Shown in pieces: positions 35,923 through 46,408 of a DNA stretch of 64,000 nt. The first letter of the stretch is position 1; each line of letters starts with the position of its first letter. A program made the position numbers and the translations under genes. The notes below the pieces were generated by a model. That model saw only the letters and a program-made list of their open reading frames with translations. It did no database searches and was not told the DNA's origin. Origin of the DNA: Pseudomonadota bacterium (GTDB lineage Bacteria > Pseudomonadota > Gammaproteobacteria > Burkholderiales > Burkholderiaceae_B); the NCBI GenBank assembly GCA_023423975.1, contig JAFAEO010000083.1, forward strand, positions 73,927 to 137,926, read 5' to 3'.

Positions 35923-37878
35923 TCAGCGCGGCGCCACCGCCTGCAACAAATCGCGCTCCAGCGGAACCGGCTCTGTATTGAGCATGGCGGCGATAACATC
36001 GCCGGCCAACGCAGACCAGGTCAGGCCATGGGAGGCGTAGCCGCAAGCCAGCCATAGCCCCGGCGCGTGCCGCAGCGGGCCGAATGCCGGCAGCCGACCC
36101 CGGATAACCGCCCGGCTGCCGGCCCATCCCGAAAATACCGGGGCATCGTTATGCTGCACTGCCTGCGCTCCGGCTGCCGCTATATCGCCCCCCTCCTGGC
36201 CGAACAAGACTGCTTGCGGTAACCCGGCACTGGACACAGCCGCCGCCAATGCCTCGACAACCGGCTGCAAGACGGCTGGCCCCAGCGCTGGCGCCAGTTT
36301 GCTCACGATTTGCTGCTGGCCGCTGCGAGTGCGTCCCTGACCGGCCGGTTCCCGTTCGTAGGTGCTGCCCAGCACGCATTGTCCCTGCACTGGCGGCAGA
36401 AAATAGCCTTCTGCGCCAATCACGCTGACCGGCACTTGCGGCAACATGGCCGCCGGCACATGCATGACCTGTCCGGCCAGCGTATCCATGGACATGATCG
36501 CCGGCAGGGTCGACTGCCGGCGCCCTGACCGCAGGGTATGCTGGTCCAGGCCACTCTTGGCCAGCAGCGCCGGCGTATGAGCCGCAGCGGCCAGGATAAC
36601 GGTATCGCATTCGGCCACAACCACGGGTTCGTCATTCTGATGAGAACGCAGTTGCCAGCCTTGCGCCCCTTGATGCAGCGAATCGATCTGCACGCCATGG
36701 CAGACAATATTGGGATGGGACAGCAATTTGCGGACCAGATTGGGGGGCGAAACAGTCATGCCCTTGGCAAAGTACGCGCCATGCCGTGCGACGCCAACGC
36801 CAGCGCACACGGGGGCCTGCAGTGGCGCGATCAGCCGGACCCAGCCTTCCGGATAGGCCATGGCCTGCACACCCTGCAACAGATCGCGCGCATGCCCTTT
36901 GCTGCGCGCCAGCTCCAGCGTGCCACTACGCGAGACGATAATATCGGCATCAAAATCCGCCCAGCGCTGATGGGCGCGATACACGCCTGCCCGGCTCAGT
37001 CGTGCCTTGAAATTATCGTCAACGGAAATAAGCGGCGTGAGGGCAGCGGCAAGATGGCCTGCCTGAGGGCCCCGCTGACCATGGGCGAGCGCCGGATCGG
37101 TCACGTGCACATGCCAGCCGCGCAATGCAAGTGCATAGGCCACGCCTGCACCGGCCAAGCTGCCGCCCACCACCCAGGCGGTGCGGGTCGATGCCTGCGG
37201 CGGCTTGGCCGGCTTATGCAGTTGCACCAGCAACACCTGCCATGGCTGATCCAAGGGGTGTAACGTCAGCGTACGTGACCCCTTGTTTCTGATCGCCTGC
37301 TGCAGTTGCTCAAGCACCGACTGGGGCGCAACCGCGGCCAGATCCGGCGCAGCAATGCGCAACACACTGTCGGCATAATGAGCAATGTCGGCGACCCGGT
37401 CGATCGAATCGACCAGCACCAGATCCACAACAGCAACCAGCTGTGAGAACATCTGCGCTAAAGGACCGATCAGACGGGTTACCGTGAGCCGATGCGCAGG
37501 CGCATCGAACCGATGCACGCCGGGCAGCAAGGGTACGCCGGTATCATCAGAGGGCGCCAGCAGCGCGTCCAGAATCGTACGCGCATCATCCTCATTTGCC
37601 GTTAGCGGGTACGGTGCCGCCGGGGTTGGCGCCGATGCGCCGCCAGCCGCAAATCTCGTGTCAGACGAGGCGATTGCGGCGTCTTCAAAAAAAACCAGAT
37701 GCAACTGCGCCTGAGCCGGCGCGTGGCGTTGCCAGTGTGTCAGCAAGGTCGCCGCAACGTGGGCGCCATCCGCGGCCAGAACGAGGGCTGTATAGGTGTT
37801 CTCCTGCCGCATGCTTTTTTGCAGATGCACCATCGCCTGTTCCAGCACCACACTGAAATTGTCCAGCGCACCACCCAT
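35923..37878 (-). CDS. mnmC: MnmC-like protein: degenerate methyltransferase + FAD oxidoreductase
   Basis: A 651-residue two-domain protein. The C-terminal half (about residues 235-651) is a DAO-type FAD domain aligning with MnmC: WVVGGSLAGAGVAYALALRGWHVHVTD (FAD fold), GHLAAALTPLIS, GYFLPPVQGQCVLGSTYERE, GSRAVIRGRLPAFG and CGYASHGLTWSALAGDVIAA. That domain converts cmnm5(s2)U34 of tRNA to nm5(s2)U34. The N-terminal half keeps the outline of MnmD (PLLPGVHRF...VVDLVLVDS) but lacks the SAM motif (FGTGLNF is replaced by ADGAHVAAT) and the DGFAPxxNPxMW motif, so methyl transfer is unlikely. The ATG at 37878 was chosen over a TTG one codon earlier. It lies 158 bases upstream of the GH31 gene. Confidence 0.82.
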   Translation of the reverse strand: MGGALDNFSVVLEQAMVHLQKSMRQENTYTALVLAADGAHVAATLLTHWQRHAPAQAQLHLVFFEDAAIASSDTRFAAGGASAPTPAAPYPLTANEDDARTILDALLAPSDDTGVPLLPGVHRFDAPAHRLTVTRLIGPLAQMFSQLVAVVDLVLVDSIDRVADIAHYADSVLRIAAPDLAAVAPQSVLEQLQQAIRNKGSRTLTLHPLDQPWQVLLVQLHKPAKPPQASTRTAWVVGGSLAGAGVAYALALRGWHVHVTDPALAHGQRGPQAGHLAAALTPLISVDDNFKARLSRAGVYRAHQRWADFDADIIVSRSGTLELARSKGHARDLLQGVQAMAYPEGWVRLIAPLQAPVCAGVGVARHGAYFAKGMTVSPPNLVRKLLSHPNIVCHGVQIDSLHQGAQGWQLRSHQNDEPVVVAECDTVILAAAAHTPALLAKSGLDQHTLRSGRRQSTLPAIMSMDTLAGQVMHVPAAMLPQVPVSVIGAEGYFLPPVQGQCVLGSTYEREPAGQGRTRSGQQQIVSKLAPALGPAVLQPVVEALAAAVSSAGLPQAVLFGQEGGDIAAAGAQAVQHNDAPVFSGWAGSRAVIRGRLPAFGPLRHAPGLWLACGYASHGLTWSALAGDVIAAMLNTEPVPLERDLLQAVAPR

Positions 37879-38090
37879 CAACCCGTCCCCCTGCCGCTAC
37901 TTAACAAAAACAAATGCACCCAAGGCGACCGGCATGCAACCACCGTGCATCGCCGTCGGGCCAATTACACAAAGAATACCCGGTTTTGCCGCAATGCGAA
38001 CCCGGGCAAAGGTATTCATTTTATAATCTTCCGATTATCGGGATTTATCCCGGCTGCTGTTCCGATTCAAATCCAGACGGAGTATCACGC

Positions 38091-38954
38091 ATGTCTTCTT
38101 CCCTCATCGACTTCGGTATTGCACTTGATGCCGGCATCAAGGCAGCCCATGCGGGAGCCTCTGTGTTGCAGGCCTATTCGCATCGCCGATCCGACCTGAT
38201 TATCGATCACAAAGCAAGAAATGACCTGGTCTCCCAGGCCGATAAGGAAGCGGAAGAGGTCATTTTGGATACCTTCGCCCAATTGACGCCCCACTTTGGC
38301 ATTGTTGCTGAGGAAACCGGCGGCAAGCCTGAAGGCGTCGCTACCTGGTATATCGATCCACTGGACGGGACCACCAACTATCTGCATGGTATTCCACACT
38401 ATGCTGTCTCGCTCGGGCTCATCGCCCACGCCGGCACGGTGCTGCCTCAGGCAACCGAACCGCTTGCCCGCGACACCCCGGTCGTTGCGATTGTGTACGA
38501 CCCCAACCGCGAAGAGTTGTTTACGGCTGTGGCAGGCGCAGGCGCCTGGCTTAACGGTCAGCGTATCTCCTGCTCAAAAACAGCCACGCTGGCAGATTCA
38601 CTATTGGCGACCGGATTTCCCTTCCGAGACTTCTCCTTCGAAGATCAATACACCCCCATCTTTGACACGGCAATTCACACCACACGCGGCCTGCGCCGCA
38701 ATGGGGCCGCTGCACTGGACTTGGCCTGGGTCGCCTGCGGACGTTTCGACGGTTATTTTGAAATGGGCCTGGCGCCATGGGATGTCGCCGCCGGCGCGCT
38801 GCTGGTGCGGGAAGCGCAGGGACGCGCAGAAGATATGTACGGCAAAGACCCGTGGCCTATCAACGGTTATGTGGTCGCTGCAGGCAACAGTGTGTTTCCG
38901 GCGCTTTCGGCCATGATCAGCCCCCATCTCAATCCGCGGCAGCTTAATCGGTAG
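38091..38954 (+). CDS. suhB: inositol monophosphatase family protein (SuhB-like)
   Basis: A 287-residue Mg2+-dependent phosphatase. Metal-binding motifs: EETGG, the full IDPLDGTTNYLHGIPHYAVS signature and WDVAAGALLVREAQG near the C-terminus. It dephosphorylates inositol 1-phosphate; bacterial SuhB also joins rRNA antitermination complexes, which cannot be judged here. The ATG at 38091 has GGAG upstream, and the longer open frame to 37914 has no family similarity. The stop codon lies 9 bases before the mgtE ATG. Confidence 0.93.
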   Translation: MSSSLIDFGIALDAGIKAAHAGASVLQAYSHRRSDLIIDHKARNDLVSQADKEAEEVILDTFAQLTPHFGIVAEETGGKPEGVATWYIDPLDGTTNYLHGIPHYAVSLGLIAHAGTVLPQATEPLARDTPVVAIVYDPNREELFTAVAGAGAWLNGQRISCSKTATLADSLLATGFPFRDFSFEDQYTPIFDTAIHTTRGLRRNGAAALDLAWVACGRFDGYFEMGLAPWDVAAGALLVREAQGRAEDMYGKDPWPINGYVVAAGNSVFPALSAMISPHLNPRQLNR

Positions 38955-38962
38955 TGACAGTC

Positions 38963-40444
38963 ATGGCGCAACAAAATCAGCAACCGTCCGAAGCCGTCCT
39001 GGTCCATGTGCCGCGCAGACTCGATACCGAGGATGCGCAGCTTGCGCTTGAGCGCATTCAGGAACTGTTGAAAAAGCACGCCATTGTTGAACAACTGGTG
39101 CATCGCCAGGAAGCCGGCGATGATCAGTCCACGCTGGTCGAAGGCCTGATCCGACGCCAGCACGAAGCCGAACTGAGCAATACCCTGAATGCCCTGCACC
39201 CCGCAGATATCGCATTCATTCTGGAATCGCTGCCCACCGAAGAGCGCCAGCTTATCTGGGGCCTGGTCAACTCCAAGTACGACGGCGACATTTTGCTGGA
39301 AGTGGATGACTGGGTCCGGGAGTCGCTGATTGCGTCCATGGATCGGGCCGATCTGCTGGCTGCCACCGAAGACCTGGATGCCGATGAGCTGGCCGATTTG
39401 GCCGCCGATCTGCCCCCGGACATTGTGGCCGAAGTACAAAAAGGCCTGACCGACGCCGAACGGGCACAACTGCTCGAAGCAATGGGCTACCCCGAGGGTA
39501 CTGTCGGCGCCATCATGGACTTCGAAATGGTCCGGGTGCGCGAAGACGTCACCCTGGAGGTGGTGCTGCGCTATCTGCGTCGCCTCAGTGAACTGCCAGA
39601 TCATACCGACCAGATTTTCGTGGTCGACCGCGGCGATCAGATTCTGGGAGTACTGTCCGTCTCACGTTTGCTGGTCAGCGATCCCGATACCATCGTGAAA
39701 GACGTCATGAACACCGACTACCTTTCACTGGGGCCTGATGATGAAGACCGTGAAGCGGCCAGCGCGTTCGAACGTTACGATCTGGTTTCCGCCCCCGTGG
39801 TGGACCAGCAAAACCGGTTGATTGGCCGACTGACCATTGCCGAAGTGGTGGACGTGATCCGCGAAGACTCGCAGGAACAGGATCTGTCACGCGCTGGTCT
39901 GCAGGAAGAGGATATTTTCGCCCCCGTCTCCAGCGCGATCCGCAACCGGGCGCCCTGGCTGTTCCTGAATCTGTGCACGGCGTCGGTCGCCTCCTATGTG
40001 GCTTCGCAGTTTGAAGAGACCGTAAGCACCATTGTGATCCTGGCTTTTCTGATGTCCATTGTGGCCGGCATTGGCGGCAACTCAGGCAACCAGACAATGA
40101 CACTTGTCATTCGTGCCCTTGCCATGGGCCGTATTACTTCCAATAACGTGAAATCGCTGCTGCGACGTGAATTTGTGGTGACATTCCTGGTAGGCATTTC
40201 AGGCAGCCTGGTAGCCGCCGTCTTTGCATGGCTTGTCTCGCGCAGCCTGTCTATTGCCGCGGTGATGATGGCGGCACTGGTCTGCAACATGCTGATTGGC
40301 GCCATGCTGGGCGTTCTGATCCCATTGACACGGGACCGCTTCGGCAAGGACCCGGCCATGGGGTCTTCGGTGCTGCTTACCTTTGCCACCGATTCGCTTG
40401 GCTTCTTTGTCTTTCTGGGTCTGGCAAACCTGTTTCTTATCTAG
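38963..40444 (+). CDS. mgtE: magnesium transporter MgtE
   Basis: A 493-residue Mg2+ channel/transporter. The cytosolic N domain (repeated Leu- and Asp-rich segments, LHPADIAFILESLP, DLPPDIVAEV) is followed by two CBS domains (about residues 195-310, with AIMDFEMVRVREDVTLEVVLRYLRR and DYLSLGPDDEDREAASAFERYDL). The C-terminal membrane part has five helices, including GIGGNSGNQTMTLVIRALAMG, the conserved pore-lining block. The ATG at 38963 was preferred to a GTG at 38954 that overlaps the suhB stop. It is probably co-transcribed with suhB. Confidence 0.94.
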   Translation: MAQQNQQPSEAVLVHVPRRLDTEDAQLALERIQELLKKHAIVEQLVHRQEAGDDQSTLVEGLIRRQHEAELSNTLNALHPADIAFILESLPTEERQLIWGLVNSKYDGDILLEVDDWVRESLIASMDRADLLAATEDLDADELADLAADLPPDIVAEVQKGLTDAERAQLLEAMGYPEGTVGAIMDFEMVRVREDVTLEVVLRYLRRLSELPDHTDQIFVVDRGDQILGVLSVSRLLVSDPDTIVKDVMNTDYLSLGPDDEDREAASAFERYDLVSAPVVDQQNRLIGRLTIAEVVDVIREDSQEQDLSRAGLQEEDIFAPVSSAIRNRAPWLFLNLCTASVASYVASQFEETVSTIVILAFLMSIVAGIGGNSGNQTMTLVIRALAMGRITSNNVKSLLRREFVVTFLVGISGSLVAAVFAWLVSRSLSIAAVMMAALVCNMLIGAMLGVLIPLTRDRFGKDPAMGSSVLLTFATDSLGFFVFLGLANLFLI

Positions 40445-40508
40445 CATGCGTCTGCTACCGTTATCCGGCACAACGCGCTGCACCGACTATTCGCCGACAT
40501 CCGCATAA

Positions 40509-40549
40509 CAAAAAATCCCTCGCAGTGTTAAAAGCCGCAAGGGATTTTC
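40509..40549 (+). terminator. bidirectional intrinsic terminator after mgtE
   Basis: The stem AAAATCCCTCGC/GCAAGGGATTTT (one mismatch) with A-run before and T-run after can stop transcription from both mgtE and the convergent secA. Confidence 0.75.
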
Positions 40550-40693
40550 ATTTACGCATGCCATCGGAAGACGTGGCGTTTATTTCAGTCGACATCGGCT
40601 TGCGCCGTCAATCTATACCGCCAATCTGTAAACTTGCACCGCCCTGCACTGACACACCCACGCGCCCTGTGCAGGCTCTCAGGCCGATGTTGA

Positions 40694-43444
40694 TCAGCTC
40701 AGTTTACCGTGGCAATGCTTATATTTTTTACCGCTGCCACATGGGCACGGATCATTGCGACCGACTCTGCCCACCATGTTCTTGACGGTGATACCACCGG
40801 CAGACACATCGCCCTGTTCATTGATTTCGGCATTGGCCAGCGCTTCATCGTAGTCAGAATGATGAAACTGCATGTTGGACACATGAGACTGCGCGGCATC
40901 GGCCTCAGCCTCTTCCACCTGTTCCGGCGACTGAATCTGCACAGTCATGAGCACGCGGGCGGTTTCGTTCCGAATGCGTTCCAACATGCCGGAGAACAGC
41001 TCGAAGGCTTCGCGCTTGTATTCCTGTTTCGGATCTTTTTGCGCATAACCACGCAAATGAATACCCTGACGCAGGTGATCCAGCGAAGACAAATGCTCAC
41101 GCCAGAGCGTATCGATCGTTTGCAGCAGGATGGCGCGCTCGAAAGACACCCACTGTTCCTTGCCGACCAGCGCCACTTTGGTTTCGTAGTTCTCGCGAGC
41201 CTGTGCCAGCACTGCTTCTACGATATCCTCGTCGCCCATGCTGTCATTTTTTTCGAGCATTTCAGTCAAGGGGACCCTAACCTGCCATTCGGCTTCCAGC
41301 GCCGTTTGCAGCGCAGGAATATCCCACTGCTCTTCCATGCTTTCTGCCGGTACATACGTGCGCACAAAGTCGGTAATTGCCGCATCGCGCAGATTGGCCA
41401 CCAGCGGTCCGGAATCGGCCTCTTCCAGCACCTCGTTGCGCTGACCGTACAGTACTTTGCGCTGGTCATTGGACACGTCGTCATACTCAAGCAACTGCTT
41501 GCGGATGTCGAAGTTGCGGCCTTCCACCTTGCGCTGCGCCGATTCAATGGAGCGCGATACCATCTTGGCTTCTATCGGCTCGCCATCGGTACCCAGGCGG
41601 TCCATAATGGCGCGCACGCGATCGCCCGCGAAAATGCGCATGAGCGAATCATCCAGCGACAGATAGAAGCGAGATGAACCCGGATCGCCCTGGCGACCGG
41701 CACGGCCTCGCAATTGGTTGTCAATACGACGCGATTCGTGTCTTTCGGTACCGATAATGCGCAAGCCACCGGCCTGCTTGACCTGCTCGTTAACCGGCAG
41801 CCATTTTTCACGGATAGCGGCAATACGCTCTTCTTTCTGGTCGGGCGTAAGCGTATCGTCTGCGCGCACCAGGGAAATGGATTTCTCTATGCTGCCGCCG
41901 AGCACGATATCGGTACCGCGGCCAGCCATGTTGGTCGCAATGGTGATTTTGCCCGGTTTGCCCGCCTCGGCAATAATCTCAGCTTCACGCGCATGTTGCT
42001 TGGCATTGAGCACATCGTGCGGCAGATTCTCTTTTTTCAGTAGCTCGGAGAGAACCTCAGAGTTTTCAATGCTCGTCGTACCCACCAGCACCGGCTGATT
42101 GCGTTCGTGACAATCGCGCACATCCTTGATGATGGCTGCGAATTTTTCCTGATCGTTCTTGAAAATCTGGTCGTTCTGGTCGTTTCGCACCATTGGCACG
42201 TTGGTCGGAATAATGACCGTTTCCAGACCGTAGATTTCCTGAAATTCGTAGGCTTCAGTATCGGCCGTGCCGGTCATGCCGGCCAGCTTTTTGTACATGC
42301 GGAAAAAGTTCTGGAACGTGATCGAAGCCAGGGTCTGGTTCTCGTTCTGGATCGCCACGCTTTCTTTGGCTTCCACGGCCTGATGCAGGCCATCGGACCA
42401 GCGGCGCCCCGCCATGAAACGTCCCGTAAATTCATCCACGATCACGATTTCACCGTCATTGACCACATAATGCTGGTCGCGGAAAAACAGATTGTGGGCA
42501 CGCAATGCCACCATCAGGTGATGCATCAACGTGATATGACGCGGCTCGTACAACGACTCGCCCTGCGGCAGCATGCCCAGGCGGGTCAGAATCTCTTCGG
42601 CGTGTTCGTGCCCTGCTTCGGACAGGTAAATTTGCTGGGATTTTTCATCCACCCAGAAATCGCCTTCCGGCTCCGGTTCCTGCGGCTTGGGTTCAGACGC
42701 CATACGCGTGAGCATGGCCGGAACCTGGTTCATCTTGACATACAGTTCGGTATTGTCATCGGCCTGGCCGGAAATGATCAGCGGTGTACGGGCCTCATCG
42801 ATCAGGATCGAATCGACCTCATCGACAATGGCGTAGGTCAGTTCACGCTGGCGCCGGTCCTCGGCGCGGTATTCCATATTGTCGCGCAGATAATCAAAGC
42901 CGAATTCGTTATTGGTACCGTAGGTTATATCCGCGCGATATGCCGCGACCTTCTCTGTGCTGTCCTGCTCTGGCACCACCACACCCACGGACAGGCCCAG
43001 AAAGTTATACAGCCGACCCATTTGCTGCGCATCACGACGCGCCAGGTAGTCATTGACCGTGACTACATGCACGCCCTTACCTGACATCGCGTTCAAATAA
43101 ACAGGCAACGTACTCATCAGCGTCTTGCCTTCACCCGTGCGCATCTCGGCAATTTTACCGTAATGCAGAGTGATGCCGCCGATCAGCTGTACATCGAAGT
43201 GACGCATACCCAGCACCCGACGCGAGGCTTCACGCACAACAGCGAAAGCTTCGGGCAATATGGCGTCCAGATCTCCGTCCTGCTGATAGCGAGCCTTGAA
43301 TTCCTGGGTTTTCGCGGCCAGCGCTTCATCGGTCAGGGCTTCGACGGTTTTTTCCAGACTGTTGATTCTGGTAACCATTTTGCGATACTGCTTCAGAAGG
43401 CGATCGTTACGGCTGCCAACAATTTTTTTGAGTAAAGAAATCAT
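40694..43444 (-). CDS. secA: preprotein translocase ATPase SecA
   Basis: A 916-residue motor of the Sec translocon that pushes unfolded precursors through SecYEG. Walker [13 protein letters not shown]-like [13 protein letters not shown] and motif [21 protein letters not shown] are all intact, with a C-terminal SecB/zinc motif [14 protein letters not shown]. Full family length. It is followed by a bidirectional terminator and preceded by a short leader with a perfect inverted repeat. It lies after the M23 peptidase gene on the same strand. Confidence 0.98.
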   Translation of the reverse strand: MISLLKKIVGSRNDRLLKQYRKMVTRINSLEKTVEALTDEALAAKTQEFKARYQQDGDLDAILPEAFAVVREASRRVLGMRHFDVQLIGGITLHYGKIAEMRTGEGKTLMSTLPVYLNAMSGKGVHVVTVNDYLARRDAQQMGRLYNFLGLSVGVVVPEQDSTEKVAAYRADITYGTNNEFGFDYLRDNMEYRAEDRRQRELTYAIVDEVDSILIDEARTPLIISGQADDNTELYVKMNQVPAMLTRMASEPKPQEPEPEGDFWVDEKSQQIYLSEAGHEHAEEILTRLGMLPQGESLYEPRHITLMHHLMVALRAHNLFFRDQHYVVNDGEIVIVDEFTGRFMAGRRWSDGLHQAVEAKESVAIQNENQTLASITFQNFFRMYKKLAGMTGTADTEAYEFQEIYGLETVIIPTNVPMVRNDQNDQIFKNDQEKFAAIIKDVRDCHERNQPVLVGTTSIENSEVLSELLKKENLPHDVLNAKQHAREAEIIAEAGKPGKITIATNMAGRGTDIVLGGSIEKSISLVRADDTLTPDQKEERIAAIREKWLPVNEQVKQAGGLRIIGTERHESRRIDNQLRGRAGRQGDPGSSRFYLSLDDSLMRIFAGDRVRAIMDRLGTDGEPIEAKMVSRSIESAQRKVEGRNFDIRKQLLEYDDVSNDQRKVLYGQRNEVLEEADSGPLVANLRDAAITDFVRTYVPAESMEEQWDIPALQTALEAEWQVRVPLTEMLEKNDSMGDEDIVEAVLAQARENYETKVALVGKEQWVSFERAILLQTIDTLWREHLSSLDHLRQGIHLRGYAQKDPKQEYKREAFELFSGMLERIRNETARVLMTVQIQSPEQVEEAEADAAQSHVSNMQFHHSDYDEALANAEINEQGDVSAGGITVKNMVGRVGRNDPCPCGSGKKYKHCHGKLS

Positions 43445-43460
43445 TCTGCTTTCAGAGTAA

Positions 43461-43491
43461 TCAGGAAGACTTCAATGGGTGTTCTTCCTGA
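43461..43491 (-). promoter_or_regulatory. inverted repeat in the secA leader
   Basis: TCAGGAAGA (43461-43469) and its exact complement TCTTCCTGA (43483-43491) form a 9-bp stem with a 13-base loop, 17 bases before the secA ATG and 36 bases after the M23 stop. It could be a weak terminator for the M23 gene or a translational control element for secA. Confidence 0.4.
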
Positions 43492-43527
43492 CAGGTTAGT
43501 GAGTCATCACGAGAAAATCACGATAGT

Positions 43528-44607
43528 TTAACGCATACGAGGCCGGGTAGTGATTCCGGAAGGCAATCTGACGTGCTCTTTTGTATCCGTGACGATTTTG
43601 CTACTGAGCGCTGCCGCTCCCACCTGCTCTGCCCGTTTAAGCAGACTGTCCGGCGTCGCGCTGGCCACCGCGGTGGACGACGACATCTGGCTCAGGAAGG
43701 CGATCGGGTCTGTCGGCTCACCGTCGACCCGCACTTCGAAATGCACGTGAGCGCCAGTGGAGCGCCCGGTGCTTCCGACCTTGGCGATGACCTGTCTTTT
43801 AGCCACCAGATCACCTGCCTTGACCAGCAGCTTTGAGTTGTGCGCATAGCGCGTGACTACGCCCTTGCCATGATCGATATCTACAACGTTGCCGTAGGCA
43901 CTCATCCAGCCCGCGGCCACTACAATGCCGGCCGACGCCGCATAAACGGACGTGCCGGCCGGCGCGGCAAAATCTACCCCACTGTGCAGCATATGACGCC
44001 CGGTAACCGGGTTCTTGCGCCAGCCGTAAGTGGATGAAATTCGTGCATTGTTCATGGAAACCGGAATGGCGGTGGGCGTACGCTGCTGCTCTGCTCCTTG
44101 CAGTTGCATTGCCAGATCGGCGGTTTTGAGCATATCATCGCCGCGCGATAAGGCCACTTTCAGGCTGTCGAGCTCACGCCCGAGTTCCTCGGCAGACATG
44201 ACGCTGTCGTTCTCCGGCTCCAGATCTTCCATTGGCTCGTCACTGGCCAGGGCGTTCTGGCTGAGCAGCTTGTGCAATTCCGAGGTTTCAGCATCGGCAC
44301 CGGTACTCACAGCCAGACGTTCGCCCAACCGGGCGATGGTGTCTGCCTTGGCTCGCAACTGCCCGATCTGTGAGGCCATCACATTCAGATTATGATGGAT
44401 TAAGGCCGCATCACGCAGCGCTTCGGGTGTAGACTCTACAGAAGCGACTTGTTCGTGCATGGGCAGCGATGGCAGCCCAAAATGGCGTTCCAGCAAGGCG
44501 CCGGCGGCAACTGCCAGACCCAGGCTGAGCATGGACACGCTAAAGGTCCATACTTTCTTTGTCTTCACAGGAGTGGTATTCTGCGAAGCATGTTGCTCTT
44601 CTTTCAA
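43528..44607 (-). CDS. membrane-anchored M23 family peptidase
   Basis: A 359-residue protein with a cytoplasmic N-tail, one membrane helix (about residues 20-40), a coiled-coil-like middle (about 60-190, rich in Leu/Glu heptads) and a LytM/M23 domain (about 190-310). The zinc ligands of M23 are present: HSGVD (HxxxD) and HVHFEV (HxH). It is predicted to cut peptidoglycan cross-bridges, or to act as a divisome-linked endopeptidase. The start is a TTG at 44607; no in-frame ATG precedes the membrane helix. It lies upstream of secA and divergent from dciA with only 20 bases between start codons. Confidence 0.88.
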   Translation of the reverse strand: MKEEQHASQNTTPVKTKKVWTFSVSMLSLGLAVAAGALLERHFGLPSLPMHEQVASVESTPEALRDAALIHHNLNVMASQIGQLRAKADTIARLGERLAVSTGADAETSELHKLLSQNALASDEPMEDLEPENDSVMSAEELGRELDSLKVALSRGDDMLKTADLAMQLQGAEQQRTPTAIPVSMNNARISSTYGWRKNPVTGRHMLHSGVDFAAPAGTSVYAASAGIVVAAGWMSAYGNVVDIDHGKGVVTRYAHNSKLLVKAGDLVAKRQVIAKVGSTGRSTGAHVHFEVRVDGEPTDPIAFLSQMSSSTAVASATPDSLLKRAEQVGAAALSSKIVTDTKEHVRLPSGITTRPRMR

Positions 44608-44627
44608 TTTCGTACCTGTTTAAAATA

Positions 44628-45131
44628 ATGGCTCTGTTTTACAAAAAAAACGGTGCTTCGCGCCGCGATCGAGGCGAAGGTAAAACGGCCGCAAATTGGT
44701 TGGGACATGACACCCGCCGGGGCCGGTTGCTGGAAACAGCAGAACAGTTCAACCTGATACAGGGACTGATTGCACAGGCTCTGCAACTTCCCGTGGGTCA
44801 TGCGTGTCGCGTGGTCGGGCTGGAAAACGGTACACTAATTATTGCCGTTCCCAGCGCTGCCCACGCAGCAAAAATTCGACAATTGACCACAACTATACAT
44901 CAGCTGCTGGTCGCAAAAGGGCAACGGGTGGACCAAATCCGCATAAAAATCCAGACCGGACTCAAAAACACAGCGATAACGGCGGCTTCGACACCGCCGG
45001 TCCATATACCTCCGTTAGGTGAACAAGCCCGTGACGCTTTGCTGGGCCTTCAACAAACCACAGAGAACCAGGGCCTTGCTGAAACACTGGCCCGGATTCT
45101 TGAAAAGAATCAGGCTAAACGCCAATCCTGA
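44628..45131 (+). CDS. dciA: DUF721 protein, DciA-like helicase loader
   Basis: A 167-residue protein with the DUF721 fold (about residues 35-110: [21 protein letters not shown], then [22 protein letters not shown]). DciA is the helicase-loading factor of bacteria that lack DnaC. The C-terminal third is low complexity and likely disordered, as in DciA. The ATG at 44628 was chosen; an alternative TTG at 44559 would run antisense inside the M23 gene. No Shine-Dalgarno is visible. Its last 22 bases overlap the end of lpxC on the other strand. This position beside secA and lpxC is conserved in related genomes. Confidence 0.8.
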   Translation: MALFYKKNGASRRDRGEGKTAANWLGHDTRRGRLLETAEQFNLIQGLIAQALQLPVGHACRVVGLENGTLIIAVPSAAHAAKIRQLTTTIHQLLVAKGQRVDQIRIKIQTGLKNTAITAASTPPVHIPPLGEQARDALLGLQQTTENQGLAETLARILEKNQAKRQS

Positions 45132-46033
45132 CTCACGGCATCGGCGGCTGCCGCTGCGGAATCATACGTAATGATTTCATAGGCATCCGGCTGTGACAGC
45201 AGTGTACGCGCCAGCTTGTTATTTAGTGCGTGGCCGGATTTGCAGGCCACATAACGGGCCAGCAACGGATGACCAATCAGATACAGATCGCCAATGGCGT
45301 CGAGGATCTTGTGCTTGACGAATTCGTCATCGTAACGCAGGCCGTCCGAATTCAGGATCCGGAACTCATCCATTACAATGGCGTTGTCCAGGCTGCCGCC
45401 TCGCGCCAGGCCGTGGGCGCGCATGGCTTCTACTTCCTGTGCAAAACCGAAGGTGCGCGCACGGGCGATTTCCCGCGTATAGGAATCGCGTGCGAAATCC
45501 ACCTCGGCAAAACTGGCGGTTGAATCAATGGCCGGGTGATGAAAGTTGATCGAAAAGGCCAGGGAAAAGCCCGCATAGGGCTCAAGACGGGCCCATTTGG
45601 CGTTTTCTCCTTCGCCATCCTGCACTTCAATGGTTTTCAAAACGCGCAAAAAGCGTTTGGGCGCATCTTGCTCTTCAATACCGGCTGAGCGCAGCAGGTA
45701 TACAAAGGTCCCCGCGCTACCATCCATAATGGGCACTTCTTCTGCGTTCAGATCGACGTGGATATTATCAATGCCCAGGCCGGCCAGGGCCGACATCAAG
45801 TGTTCAACCGTTGACACGCGCACATCACCGTTCTGCAGCACTGACGCCATTCGGGTATCGCCTACTTTGTCTGCAACGGCGGGCAGGTCCACCACCTCGG
45901 GGGTGTCTACCCGATGGAAAATAATGCCGGTATTGGCTTGGGCAGGCCGTAAAGTGATCTCAACCCTGCGACCTGAATGCATGCCGACGCCGGTGGTTTT
46001 CACCAGATTCTTAATGGTTCTTTGTCGTAGCAT
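45110..46033 (-). CDS. lpxC: UDP-3-O-acyl-GlcNAc deacetylase LpxC
   Basis: A 307-residue zinc deacetylase catalysing the first committed step of lipid A synthesis. N-terminus [27 protein letters not shown]. Zinc and catalytic residues: His in [15 protein letters not shown], and His/Asp in [29 protein letters not shown]. Full family length. It is the last gene of the dcw cluster, separated from ftsZ by a terminator, so it has its own promoter within 46034-46400. Overlaps dciA at the 3' end. Confidence 0.97.
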   Translation of the reverse strand: MLRQRTIKNLVKTTGVGMHSGRRVEITLRPAQANTGIIFHRVDTPEVVDLPAVADKVGDTRMASVLQNGDVRVSTVEHLMSALAGLGIDNIHVDLNAEEVPIMDGSAGTFVYLLRSAGIEEQDAPKRFLRVLKTIEVQDGEGENAKWARLEPYAGFSLAFSINFHHPAIDSTASFAEVDFARDSYTREIARARTFGFAQEVEAMRAHGLARGGSLDNAIVMDEFRILNSDGLRYDDEFVKHKILDAIGDLYLIGHPLLARYVACKSGHALNNKLARTLLSQPDAYEIITYDSAAAAADAVSQDWRLA

Positions 46034-46408
46034 CGTATTCTCAACTTACAAAAATGTAACAATATTCATGGAAGCATCCATTAAAGGATGTCGTGGCTGG
46101 CCGTTCACGTTCACCAACAAAGCGGGGAGCAAACTGCCTGATGACGGTACCAGACACACCTGTGGCGCCGTCCTTTGAATGTGTAGCAGCAAGGTTCGAC
46201 GCGCAGTTAGTGGCGGCCTGTAATGGCGCCAATACTGCATTGCAGCCGGTTTGTTGCTTGCGCCGGACTGCCAAAGCCAATCTTCGTACACCATGTCGGC
46301 AGACACGTGTCGTTTCCGAGTATTTTACTCTGATTTGCGCCTAAAAGCCCTTGATTGGCAGCACAACTGTTTCAATTGGCATCTGAAACAGGATAGGCAA
46401 CAACGACG
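46034..46408. other. lpxC leader region
   Basis: Part of the 482-base gap between lpxC and ftsZ. It contains a small hairpin CATCC/GGATG (about 46078-46093) and a TTAC/GTAA inverted repeat near the lpxC start, with GAGAAT as a weak ribosome site. No gene is supported here; short open frames have no protein-like features. An lpxC promoter is expected but I could not place it. Confidence 0.4.

Noticed and set aside
42107..43084. 325-codon plus-strand open frame
   Set aside because: Antisense to secA; no start signal or protein family features.
46041..46306. Short open frames upstream of lpxC
   Set aside because: Overlapping short frames on both strands, with no ribosome sites, in what should be the lpxC promoter region.
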